The translations under genes were made by a program, and so were the position numbers. Source: a virus. Taken from it: a stretch of DNA of 41,497 nucleotides. How positions within the stretch are numbered: position 1 is the stretch's first letter; each line of letters opens with the position of its first letter. The stretch covers positions 1-41,497 of IMG/VR virus record IMGVR_UViG_3300017991_000192. One strand, 5' to 3'. Below are positions 22,775 to 29,492 of this stretch, piece after piece. The notes under the pieces are model-generated. The model had not been told where the DNA came from, did not search any database, and saw only the letters and a program-made list of their open reading frames with translations.

Positions 22775-25217
22775 ATGCAAAGAAATATTCGGACTGTTCG
22801 ACACCTCTCAAATCTAAGGAACCAAAATCCGGTAACTCAGGAAGTTTATCTTGGAGTTTTTCTGGTATCTGATCTAGAAGATCCTCCCGAAACACATTAA
22901 GAACATCAACTGAATACATCTCGCAAAAAGCCTCTCGAAGAAGAAAGCTCAAGATCTCCATGTCCGCAGCGAGACAACCATAGCTGTCATGCACCATCGA
23001 AAACGCGCGGAGACCCACTTTATAACACTTATTGATCGAGAGCATCATGTGCGCAGCGTCCATCGAGTGTACGTAATTAGGAGCGATGCCCTGGGTTTGC
23101 TTCCGCTTATCTAAAGCGTTCGTTTCTTCATGCACCACGGTTTGTAGGCGCACTGACCCAATAATTAACTCCAAACGTTTTGTGTTATAACGATTATACT
23201 TCTGCATTACGCGCAACCCTGTGGGTGCCTTCCAGTGAATCGGAAGATCCCCCTTCGACACAACTCTAGCGGCCTCTTGCAGCCAGTCCATCGCTTGCCG
23301 TGCAGCGACCACAACTTCCCCGATAGCCTTATAGACAATCTCCGCAAGATAGCGGCAAGCGGGCCACCACATCTTTTTATCAGCGATATAGTAGTGGCCC
23401 TTCTCAGTCGCCTGTTTTTGAAGCTCAGCAATAAGTTGATTACACATGCCGTTTTGAGTCGCCCCATAGGGTAACGTCATGACGTTTCTCTTGACCAACT
23501 TTCGGTCAATCTTATCAACCCACAATTTTGCCCACTTGTTTCCCTCAACCTCAGCCTCAATCTCGATCCGTCCGGCGACGACATCTGCAACTTGCTGGTA
23601 GATATCTTGAGGTTTGTCTGCAGGAATCAGATTGACCGCAGCACCTCCAACTTCATCCCGAAGCATCGCACTAAAATTTTGGAGACCATTACAGGCACCA
23701 TCCACTGCCACGGGCAGGTGCGACACAAACCCCTCCGGATCATTCCAATAGCCGTCGAGCTCATAACAACACGCGAGAAACTGGTATGGCTTATCAGCCT
23801 CAACCCACCACCGATTTCTAAAAGGTTGCACAGTCGATGCAACGATATCCTCAGCATGGTCTTTTACCCACTGGACACGATCCTCAAGGGAGGCTTTGTC
23901 GTAGCCATAGCAATTTGCAGTGTGAATCATGAGCCAACGAAGAGCCTTTTTATCCAGGCGTTTACCCTGTGCAAACTCTAGGAGCCCTTTCGCTGTATCA
24001 TCCCCCTGCGGATTAAGGAATACAGGCAGAGGGTACGCACGCCCGCGCCAGTCCAACTGATAGGGAAAATAAAACCGAGGTTCACTTTTAAACCGACGAG
24101 CAATGGTGATTTTCTTGGCAAGGGCAGCTACCTTAGACTTCGTGCGCCAATTTTGCTCGTAAACTGCGGAGGCCTGTTTCTTCCACTCCTTCAACACCTC
24201 TTTATCATCATCAAAACAACTGTGATTCTTCATCCGTGAGATAGTGGAGTTACACTGCGGGCATAGCGGCAAGGGCATCTCGTCGCGCCGAGGAAGACCG
24301 AGCTCCTGATCTCCTCCCAGTTCCCAGGCCTCCACCAAAACGTCGTAAACATTGCGATTAATACGCCACGCCGTATCTTGGAGGGCATTCACTGCCTGAT
24401 AAACCGGCTGACAATCCATGCCGTCTAACTCTTGGATGTACTGCTGGTTTCGAGTTTTAACGAGAGGAAATTTATTGATCTTCTGCGAGAGGTACCCGCC
24501 ACCGCGCGCTCCCTGCCATGGGCGCGGCTTGACCAACATCGGGAGCAACACAGGGAAAAGCAGGGCGCAATCGTCGTGCGCCTTCTGGAGATACTCCAAA
24601 GTTTCGGGAGCAGCCTGTAGAGTGGATTTTCTCCACTTCTTATCCCGAATCGCCACAATTTGGCTCAACTGCGTCGAATCACAAAAGATCCCTATAAGGC
24701 GAGCACCTAGTCTGATTTTCTCGGCATGTGGCCAGTCCTCCTGGGTAATCCCTGCCCACTTCGCGGACCGCTTTAAGAGAATCCTTTTGTACCTGTAACT
24801 GGTGGCTTTACGAACACCTTCTTTTACATGCCGATACAGGCCCGCATTCTCTTCTTGGAAAATTGAAAAATTCAATTCATCTTCTAAAAGGTTTGCAATC
24901 TCCAAAGCTACAGCACTCACACTGTGCCGTGAGGCAATCGCATTGACACACTGTCGGGCAGTGATAAAGGCGACAACGTCTGAATCGAACGACTTGAGAT
25001 ACGTCTTAATCTGCCCCAACTGATGCTTTGGTGTGATCGCCCTATTCTCACAGAACTCTGTAATCGCCTGTGAAAGGGGCTCAATGGCGTCCAGAATCAG
25101 TCGTTGACCAGGAGGCATGTCTGCCTCACCCCGCTTCGCACGAGTCTCCCGGTACTGCGCAACTCCCATAGCGACTGACTCCTCTTCTAACTGGTACTGC
25201 CTCTCCACTGTATTCAT
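22773..25217 (-). CDS. Single-subunit DNA-dependent RNA polymerase (T7 gp1-like)
   Basis: An 814-residue protein (T7 has 883). Catalytic motifs are complete: motif A PVAVDGACNGLQNFSAM (Asp506), motif B KRNVMTLPYGATQNG (Lys576, Tyr584), and motif C MVHDSYGCLA (Asp744). It also has GIAPNYVHSMDAAHM and the conserved FYFPYQLDWRGRAYPLP block. It transcribes phage genes from its own promoters, for which the three 22-bp repeats are the candidates. The ATG follows AGGAGA. A sigma70-like promoter and two operator-like repeats lie just upstream, so expression is probably host-driven and repressible. Confidence 0.97.
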   Translation of the reverse strand: MNTVERQYQLEEESVAMGVAQYRETRAKRGEADMPPGQRLILDAIEPLSQAITEFCENRAITPKHQLGQIKTYLKSFDSDVVAFITARQCVNAIASRHSVSAVALEIANLLEDELNFSIFQEENAGLYRHVKEGVRKATSYRYKRILLKRSAKWAGITQEDWPHAEKIRLGARLIGIFCDSTQLSQIVAIRDKKWRKSTLQAAPETLEYLQKAHDDCALLFPVLLPMLVKPRPWQGARGGGYLSQKINKFPLVKTRNQQYIQELDGMDCQPVYQAVNALQDTAWRINRNVYDVLVEAWELGGDQELGLPRRDEMPLPLCPQCNSTISRMKNHSCFDDDKEVLKEWKKQASAVYEQNWRTKSKVAALAKKITIARRFKSEPRFYFPYQLDWRGRAYPLPVFLNPQGDDTAKGLLEFAQGKRLDKKALRWLMIHTANCYGYDKASLEDRVQWVKDHAEDIVASTVQPFRNRWWVEADKPYQFLACCYELDGYWNDPEGFVSHLPVAVDGACNGLQNFSAMLRDEVGGAAVNLIPADKPQDIYQQVADVVAGRIEIEAEVEGNKWAKLWVDKIDRKLVKRNVMTLPYGATQNGMCNQLIAELQKQATEKGHYYIADKKMWWPACRYLAEIVYKAIGEVVVAARQAMDWLQEAARVVSKGDLPIHWKAPTGLRVMQKYNRYNTKRLELIIGSVRLQTVVHEETNALDKRKQTQGIAPNYVHSMDAAHMMLSINKCYKVGLRAFSMVHDSYGCLAADMEILSFLLREAFCEMYSVDVLNVFREDLLDQIPEKLQDKLPELPDFGSLDLRGVEQSEYFFA

Positions 25218-25232
25218 TCAGATCTCCTGTCC

Positions 25233-25261
25233 ATAAAAATTTGAGTTACGAAATTTGACAA
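25233..25261 (-). promoter_or_regulatory. Candidate host promoter for the RNA polymerase gene
   Basis: On the minus strand TTGTCA (25261-25256), a 17-bp spacer and TTTTAT (25238-25233). The expected start is only about 9 nt before the ATG, so the leader would begin at the ribosome site. One copy of the repeat GTAACTCAAATTTT fills the spacer, which suits repression by a DNA-binding protein such as the upstream XRE-like product. This is an inference from spacing. Confidence 0.45.
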
Positions 25262-25301
25262 AAAATCCCTATCTCCCCACGCGCCTCAAAATTTGAGTTA
25301 C
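25236..25301 (-). repeat. Two operator-like direct repeats before RNA polymerase
   Basis: GTAACTCAAATTTT occurs exactly at 25249-25236 and 25301-25288 (minus strand), 52 bp apart. A close variant is at 28301-28288. The copy at 25288 is part of a 13-base palindrome, CTCAAAATTTGAG. These are candidate binding sites for a lysogeny regulator. Confidence 0.6.
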
Positions 25302-25312
25302 ATGCAGAGCTC

Positions 25313-25353
25313 TAAAAGTGGGCCAACAGGTTTGTACCTATCAGCCCACTTTA
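25313..25353 (-). terminator. Rho-independent terminator after the minus-strand integrase
   Basis: A long hairpin on the minus strand: outer arms AAAGTGGGC and GCCCACTTT, with an inner extension TGATAGGT/ACCTGTTG (some G-T pairs) and loop ACAA, followed by TTTTAG. It starts 8 nt after the integrase stop and separates the HTH-integrase pair from the RNA polymerase gene. RNA polymerase therefore needs its own promoter or readthrough. Confidence 0.85.
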
Positions 25354-25360
25354 TGTGACG

Positions 25361-26182
25361 TTAAACAGAGTAACTAGGTGGGATACTCTCAGCCCGCTCC
25401 AGGAGAGACACAGCATCTTGGAGTTGAGCTGGATTAAGGTGAGCATACCGTTCTGTCACGTGAATCGTTGAGTGCCCTAACCAGCGTTGAACCACATATA
25501 AAGACACTCCCTTTTGAACTAAACGCGACGCGCAGGTATGTCGTAACGTGTGGATGGTAACTTCAATCGCTGGACGTGTTTTCCGAAACAGATATTTCAC
25601 TCGATTATCACTCAGCGTAAACTTGTTCCGATGCTTCAGAATTTGTACGACACGTTTTGTCATTGGCACTGACCTGGGACGATCATTCTTAGATTCCCAA
25701 ATCATAATTAGATTATGATCAAAATCTACATCTTTCCGGACCAGTCGCAGAGCCTCAGATAGCCGCATCCCAGTATCTACCAGGATAACCACCAGATCAG
25801 CCATCTCGTCTTCACCTAAAGACCGCAGCTCAGAAACAATCTGATTTTCTTCATCCTCAGACAGGACGTGAAAACGTGTGGGTTTTTCAGCCGTACGGTA
25901 TTTGTTAAACCGAGGCATCGTGATCACTTCCCCCCAGTCCTCCTGAGCAAGCCTCAGAATCGTCTGCAAGGTGGATAACTTCCGGTTTATCGTCGTAGCA
26001 CCATTGCCTTCCTTCCTGAATCGATTGACCAACTCTTGAAGAGTCTTCTCGGTAATCTTTGATAGTGAAATTTCACCGAGATGCCGCTCCAGGTGCCGAC
26101 AATTTGACGCTACTGATCGATACGACCGGCTTGAATTCCAGTGTTCACGTAGTGCGCGTAAAGTTGCGTCAGCAAGTTTCAT
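25361..26182 (-). CDS. Tyrosine recombinase / integrase (early-region copy)
   Basis: A 273-residue protein. The SAM-like N-terminal core-binding domain (about residues 1-90) is followed by the catalytic domain with all active-site residues: Arg140 (DTGMRLSEAL), Lys165 (ESKND), His211-x-x-Arg214 (HTLRHTCASRL), His237 (WLGHST) and Tyr246 (ERYAHL). It resembles XerC/D-like phage integrases. No arm-binding AP2-type N-terminal domain is evident. It overlaps the HTH gene by 4 nt (ATGA) and lies just upstream of the RNA polymerase gene, where integrase-bearing marine T7-like phages such as P-SSP7 keep theirs. A second integrase lies at 32177-33151. Confidence 0.95.
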   Translation of the reverse strand: MKLADATLRALREHWNSSRSYRSVASNCRHLERHLGEISLSKITEKTLQELVNRFRKEGNGATTINRKLSTLQTILRLAQEDWGEVITMPRFNKYRTAEKPTRFHVLSEDEENQIVSELRSLGEDEMADLVVILVDTGMRLSEALRLVRKDVDFDHNLIMIWESKNDRPRSVPMTKRVVQILKHRNKFTLSDNRVKYLFRKTRPAIEVTIHTLRHTCASRLVQKGVSLYVVQRWLGHSTIHVTERYAHLNPAQLQDAVSLLERAESIPPSYSV

Positions 26183-26430
26183 TTTTTCTCCTTCTTCCCT
26201 GCGTACACTTCTGCTTCACATAGAAGCGGACTAGATGTTTCAACATAAGGATTGAACCAGCGTTCAGGCCACATCCAAGCTTCTCGTGATACTGTAGTCA
26301 CGGCTTCGAGATCCTCTGCCATCTTCCGGGAAATCGAACGTTGACCCCGGACGATATAACTCAACGAAACATGTGATATCCGCGCCCGACGCGCGATTTC
26401 TGCTTGAGTCATGAGTTCCCGTACGGTCAT
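26179..26430 (-). CDS. XRE-type HTH regulator (putative lysogeny repressor)
   Basis: An 83-residue protein with a classic Cro/C1-type HTH: LMTQAEIARRARISHVSLSY then IVRGQRSISRKMAEDLEAVT, ending in a Trp-rich AWMWPERWFNP segment. There is no C-terminal protease or oligomerisation domain, so it is smaller than a lambda-type repressor. It is coupled to the integrase by ATGA, has AGGAGG 9 nt upstream, and is preceded by a near-consensus host promoter. The pair looks like a lysogeny module. Likely targets are the operator-like repeats near the RNA polymerase promoter. It could instead be an excision or Cro-like control protein. Confidence 0.85.
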   Translation of the reverse strand: MTVRELMTQAEIARRARISHVSLSYIVRGQRSISRKMAEDLEAVTTVSREAWMWPERWFNPYVETSSPLLCEAEVYAGKKEKK

Positions 26431-26432
26431 CT

Positions 26433-26645
26433 TTAAGCACCTCCTTTCGCTGACGTGTCCGTAACCTTAAACAAGAATTTAGTTAATGTCAAGGTTTTCT
26501 CCAGGTGGCCCTTCAACCTTGTGAGTTGATGAGCCAGCCGGAGGCACCGACTGAGTTGCTGGTGAGGCCCCCTGCCGTGGTCCGTCTCAGCGTCCTGCGC
26601 AGGTCTACTCACGAGTCTTACTTTTTTCTCGCCGGTGCGTTCCAT
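26433..26645 (-). CDS. Possible small basic protein before the HTH gene
   Basis: A 70-codon ORF that begins directly after the TAG of the upstream gene, with no ribosome site of its own. The product is rich in Arg, Lys and His and looks like ordinary coding or random sequence. The putative promoter for the HTH gene lies inside its 3' part. It may be a coupled gene, or the region may simply be a leader. Confidence 0.35.
   Translation of the reverse strand: MERTGEKKVRLVSRPAQDAETDHGRGPHQQLSRCLRLAHQLTRLKGHLEKTLTLTKFLFKVTDTSAKGGA
26464..26492 (-). promoter_or_regulatory. Host-type promoter for the HTH-integrase pair
   Basis: On the minus strand TTGACA (26492-26487), 17-bp spacer, TAAGGT (26469-26464), about 34 nt before the HTH ATG. 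A perfect -35 and correct spacing support a sigma70 promoter that could keep the regulator expressed in a lysogen. Confidence 0.6.
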
Positions 26646-26846
26646 CTATCGATTGAATTCTTCGTCAAAAGCTTCCAGTGAATTTATGCCAAAATCCAAG
26701 TTACATCGCGCGGCTTTCAGGTCCGCAATCAACTCCTTGGACTCCTGGGGCGTTGCACCAAATGGTCTAATCTCGTTGACTAAATCAATCATTTGACGCG
26801 CGGCATCCACGACCCTTTCCAAACCCCTAATTGATACGTTAGGCAT
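26646..26846 (-). CDS. Unrecognised small early protein (66 residues)
   Basis: The start is the ATG at 26846 with AGGAGG 8 nt upstream; the open frame to 26906 lies in the previous gene. The product is helical, with GLERVVDAARQMIDLVNEI then ESKELIADLKAARCNLDFGI. There are no cysteine pairs or membrane segments. It is part of the early operon. Confidence 0.7.
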   Translation of the reverse strand: MPNVSIRGLERVVDAARQMIDLVNEIRPFGATPQESKELIADLKAARCNLDFGINSLEAFDEEFNR

Positions 26847-26847
26847 C

Positions 26848-27225
26848 TTAAACCTCCTCTTTAATTTTATCGTAGGCATGTTCAGCCTGTTCTCTGGTTG
26901 TTTCAATTCCTTCCCGTGCTTGCGTTGCCTGTATCGTTCTGACCATCAGTTCCCGTCTAAGGATCTGATTATCAAGAATTTTATGAATATCTATTCGCCG
27001 GTGTGCCGGTTTCCAATCACAAGACATGCATATTCCAGCATATTGATGCACGGCTTTTCGCCCACAATTAGGACATCTCGTCGCATCACTGCCAGCTTGT
27101 TCTTCTGGTGTACAGGGATTCTCCCGCCGCTCGTCGAGAAGCTCCCGGTAACAATCAGCCTGTGATTTTCCAGTGGTCAGCATCCGTAAATACGCATCTT
27201 CCCAACACTTTTCACATGCGGACAT
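26848..27225 (-). CDS. Zinc-ribbon early protein
   Basis: A 125-residue protein. It opens with MSACEKCWEDAYLRMLTTGK followed by SQADCYRELLDERRENPCTP. This type of sequence recurs in phage and mobile-element proteins. A canonical zinc ribbon follows, CPNC...CMSC (about residues 51-69), and then a helical tail. The start is ATG after GAGG; a longer frame to 27261 is less likely. It may bind nucleic acid or a host enzyme. Confidence 0.78.
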   Translation of the reverse strand: MSACEKCWEDAYLRMLTTGKSQADCYRELLDERRENPCTPEEQAGSDATRCPNCGRKAVHQYAGICMSCDWKPAHRRIDIHKILDNQILRRELMVRTIQATQAREGIETTREQAEHAYDKIKEEV

Positions 27226-27226
27226 C

Positions 27227-27481
27227 TTAAACCTCCCCTGTTTCGGTTCGCATACTTTCATAGGTGATCGAACGTCCCTCTTCCAGAGCCCTTAGCGCGT
27301 GCTTAGAGCTTGTAATCAAAGTTTCCCGCGAGTAGCCTTCCTGAACCATCAGAGCCAGCTCTTCCAGTTCCTTGACGGCGGCTGCCATGTGGGCGACTTG
27401 ATGCACCTCCGCAACGCGCTTTCCGAGTAGGATGTACGCGCGCGTTAAATCCTGGTGACAAATGGGACAAATAATTTTCAT
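27227..27481 (-). CDS. Small early protein with N-terminal Cys pair
   Basis: An 84-residue protein starting at the ATG at 27481, overlapping the upstream stop (ATGA) with AAGGAG just upstream. It begins MKIICPICHQDL (one C-x2-C pair and a His), and the rest is helical (VHQVAHMAAAVKELEELALM). This is possibly half of a zinc site completed by dimerisation or by the later His residues. The function is unknown. Confidence 0.72.
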   Translation of the reverse strand: MKIICPICHQDLTRAYILLGKRVAEVHQVAHMAAAVKELEELALMVQEGYSRETLITSSKHALRALEEGRSITYESMRTETGEV

Positions 27482-27684
27482 GTTATCTCCTTCCTGCACC
27501 CGTTAAAGGGCACTTCACGTCGCTGTAGTTCATACCACATGATCATCTCCAGGTTGTCCGTACCTGAAAACTCACGGCAAAACAACTGCCACTGTCTTAA
27601 GAGTGTTAAAGCTTTAGAAAATTCTTCAACATCCCGATCGGACAGTTCTCCGATATCCTTTCGCCACTCTTTAATTGTTGCCAT
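27478..27684 (-). CDS. Unrecognised small early protein (68 residues)
   Basis: The start is ATG with GGAGGAG about 8 nt upstream. The product is acidic and helical (DIGELSDRDVEEFSKALTLL). It is coupled on both sides with short gaps or overlaps in the early operon. No motif is recognised. Confidence 0.72.
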   Translation of the reverse strand: MATIKEWRKDIGELSDRDVEEFSKALTLLRQWQLFCREFSGTDNLEMIMWYELQRREVPFNGCRKEIT

Positions 27685-27686
27685 AT

Positions 27687-27851
27687 CTACTCCTCCTCTT
27701 TCTTGTACATCTGTGAGTTATTCATCAGGCTGGCTAGCCATTCCAGCTCAACCTTTTTCTGCCGGTTGCGAATCTCACGTTTTTCGCGTAAAGATAAGTA
27801 CCGGTTTGACCTTCTGTATTTTGGATTTTTTCTCCAATCAAAATTCATCAT
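27687..27851 (-). CDS. Unrecognised small basic protein (54 residues)
   Basis: A short ORF with AAGGAG about 9 nt before tandem ATG codons at 27851 and 27848. The 54-residue product is basic in its first half (RKNPKYRRSNRYLSLREKRE) and acidic at the end. It sits 2 nt before the next gene. The strong ribosome site and tight spacing support it. Confidence 0.65.
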   Translation of the reverse strand: MMNFDWRKNPKYRRSNRYLSLREKREIRNRQKKVELEWLASLMNNSQMYKKEEE

Positions 27852-27972
27852 GTTTTGCACTCCTTATCTAATCTCTTGGATGTCCTCAAAGCTGAGACCT
27901 TGAGGACACTTACAGACTAGACCTCTTGCTACTCCTCCCGGCATCTTGAGGTGTTAATGTTTGTATCCATCC
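27852..27972 (-). other. Short gap in the early operon
   Basis: About 120 bases. A 26-codon ORF (27864-27944) and a 13-codon ORF are possible here, but neither has a convincing ribosome site. I see no terminator or promoter. Confidence 0.4.
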
Positions 27973-28125
27973 TCATTTCCCCTTTCTGGTTAACTCTTCG
28001 GCCAACCATTTAAAGTTGTCGCGCCGCCTTTCGAGTAGATCTTTCATAGCTGACACTTCAGCCGACACGCGAATAAGCTTTTGGTGTTGAGCTTTGAGTA
28101 GCTTTTGGTGTTGTCTCAAGGTCAT
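27973..28125 (-). CDS. Unrecognised small early protein (50 residues)
   Basis: The ATG shares one base with the upstream TAA (TAATG), so translation is coupled. The 50-residue product is basic and helical and contains a short internal duplication (QHQKLLKA then QHQKLIRV) encoded by repeated CACCAAAAGCT. No family is recognised. Confidence 0.62.
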   Translation of the reverse strand: MTLRQHQKLLKAQHQKLIRVSAEVSAMKDLLERRRDNFKWLAEELTRKGK

Positions 28126-28268
28126 TATTCAGACTCCAAAACAAAACTTCTGAAAATATCTTTTGCCATGAATTCATTTCGCGTTTGTCCCACAATTTCA
28201 CCGGCAAAATAGATGATGAAAATACCTTCCTTTTCGATCAGCTCTACGTTATTAATTTGAATCGTCAT
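28125..28268 (-). CDS. Unrecognised small early protein (47 residues)
   Basis: AAGGAG lies about 9 nt before the ATG at 28268. The 47-residue product starts with beta-like MTIQINNVELIEKEGIFIIY followed by FAGEIVGQT. It resembles short phage or host antirestriction-sized proteins in size only. An operator-like repeat (28288-28301) lies 20 nt upstream. Confidence 0.65.
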   Translation of the reverse strand: MTIQINNVELIEKEGIFIIYFAGEIVGQTRNEFMAKDIFRSFVLESE

Positions 28269-28287
28269 GGTTTTTGCTCCTTCCCTC

Positions 28288-28301
28288 TAATTTTGAGTTA
28301 C
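28288..28301 (-). promoter_or_regulatory. Third operator-like repeat, early region
   Basis: GTAACTCAAAATTA on the minus strand is a close variant of the two repeats at the RNA polymerase promoter. It lies between the first and second early genes. I see no clear promoter overlapping it. Confidence 0.4.
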
Positions 28302-28305
28302 ATTT

Positions 28306-28995
28306 TTAGACATACTTTTTGGTGTTTAATGTGGTTTCCAAGTCTGCGATAATCTCGGAAGCTGAGTGTGTCAACCAGTACACTTTTTGTGCTTTACGAT
28401 ACGCGCGTACCGAAGGATATTGTCTTTCAGCATTCCGTGCGTAGCACACATCAGAGCACGCACACATACCGAGATTTTTTGAAGGACACGCCATAGCATT
28501 GCCCATGTTAAAAATCATAATGGTATCGTCTAATTTACCGTTTCCAAGCGACATTTTGACACTTCCCAGTTTTCGATACTTTTTGTTAGCTTTCATATGG
28601 CTTTTTTCAGGTTTATTTCGGCCACTACCATGCACTACAAAAGCAATATTTTTAGGTGTTTGACACAAAGTACACTGTCCGCAACTGCCTGGACACTTGA
28701 CGAAACCTTTTGGGATATCTTTATCGGTCATAACTACAATGGTTTTCCCATTATTGCCATTATCGTGGCCACTTCCTTTCACTTTGAATGTAGCTTTTGA
28801 AAAGTTTAAGTCGCGTCTTGCCGTGTATCCATATGTTTCAATGTTCCAAGTACTTTTAAGATAGTCTGCAATCCGGTTTAATTTCGATACACACGATTGA
28901 CTGAAAAAATCTCCTGATTCATTAAAGCGAAAGTACTGGATATAATCTCCAAGTTTTACCGCCTGTTTCGAGTTAAGTCCTTGTTTTTGCTTCAT
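28306..28995 (-). CDS. gp88-like early protein with apparently reordered halves
   Basis: A 229-residue protein, the first gene after the early host promoter, with AAGGAGG 7 nt before its ATG. Residues 16-45 hold an YFRFNESGDFF block. A YTARRDLNFS block follows, and then a Cys cluster CPGSCGQCTLC. Residues 150-210 hold LGNGKLDDTIMIFNMGNAMA, then CPSKNLGMCACSDVCYA. From memory, phage gp88-type proteins carry these blocks in the opposite order: the GNxKL/CPG block first, the RxHxSGDFF block second. This copy therefore looks circularly permuted. Its function is unknown. First-gene position in T7-like phages is usual for anti-host proteins. Confidence 0.6.
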   Translation of the reverse strand: MKQKQGLNSKQAVKLGDYIQYFRFNESGDFFSQSCVSKLNRIADYLKSTWNIETYGYTARRDLNFSKATFKVKGSGHDNGNNGKTIVVMTDKDIPKGFVKCPGSCGQCTLCQTPKNIAFVVHGSGRNKPEKSHMKANKKYRKLGSVKMSLGNGKLDDTIMIFNMGNAMACPSKNLGMCACSDVCYARNAERQYPSVRAYRKAQKVYWLTHSASEIIADLETTLNTKKYV

Positions 28996-29034
28996 TTTCT
29001 GTCCTCCTTAAGTTGATTTTTTGGCCGAAACCGA

Positions 29035-29067
29035 CTTAAACATAAAATTTGTGTTTAAGATTGTCAA
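29035..29067 (-). promoter_or_regulatory. Major early host promoter with overlapping palindrome
   Basis: On the minus strand TTGACA (29067-29062), 17-bp spacer, TATGTT (29044-29039): a near-consensus sigma70 promoter about 45 nt before the first early gene. An inverted repeat CTTAAACA...TGTTTAAG (29035-29059, 9-bp centre) covers the spacer and -10 region. It is a candidate operator for repression in the lysogen. Confidence 0.75.
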
Positions 29068-29430
29068 GGAAAAAAACACGAAAAAGACGATTTTTTTTTT
29101 CAGGTGTAACTCTGAGTAGCAAAAAACAGATACAAACAAACACGCACGCACAACCAAAATTCAGCTATGAGACCAGTGAGGCACCTGAAACATACCAGAA
29201 AGCCAGTCAATCAGATATACAATCGGATTGAAACGTTTAATTTGCGCCATATACAAGACGGTCGCGGCGCGTGAAGGAAGGAATGCGCACGTGCGCGTGT
29301 TCCTCATGGCTGCGCCCCCGTAGGGGGGGTGTTTTTCGCCCGGAGGATTAGGGTTGGGGTCTCAGAAATTTGTAATAAAATTTTTGGCTCTTACATTTCT
29401 CCTGAACCTTCTTCCGGTAATCTTTTGGTG
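29068..29430. other. Non-coding region upstream of the early promoter
   Basis: About 360 bases with no supported gene on either strand. It contains a plus-strand T tract (29091-29100), a GC-rich stretch with GCGCACGTGCGCG near 29285, and the terminator listed separately. In T7-like phages the packaged ends and the direct terminal repeat lie between the terminase gene and the early promoter, so the true ends are probably within 29.1-30.0 kb. No direct repeat is visible, because a circularised assembly would collapse it to one copy. Confidence 0.5.
29313..29336 (+). terminator. Plus-strand terminator shielding the STAS-like gene
   Basis: Stem CGCCCCC / GGGGGTG (one G-T pair) with loop GTAGG, followed by TTTTT. 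It is oriented on the plus strand although no plus-strand gene lies directly upstream, so it would insulate the promoter at 29431 from incoming transcription. Confidence 0.65.
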
Positions 29431-29459
29431 TTGACAATATCCCAGGACTCCACTAGAGT
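29431..29459 (+). promoter_or_regulatory. Sigma70 promoter of the STAS-like gene
   Basis: TTGACA (29431-29436), 17-bp spacer, TAGAGT (29454-29459). The expected start is about 27 nt before the ATG. A perfect -35, ideal spacing and good -10 make this one of the best host promoters in the window. Confidence 0.75.
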
Positions 29460-29492
29460 TTAACGTCTAATTTATTTGAAAAGGAGCCAATC

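Noticed and set aside
27864-27944. 26-codon ORF in the early operon
   Set aside because: There is no ribosome site and it is very short, so it cannot be supported from sequence alone.
29049-29231. Plus-strand 60-codon frame in the non-coding region
   Set aside because: It would start at TTG without a ribosome site, lies over the early promoter on the other strand, and has a low-complexity product.
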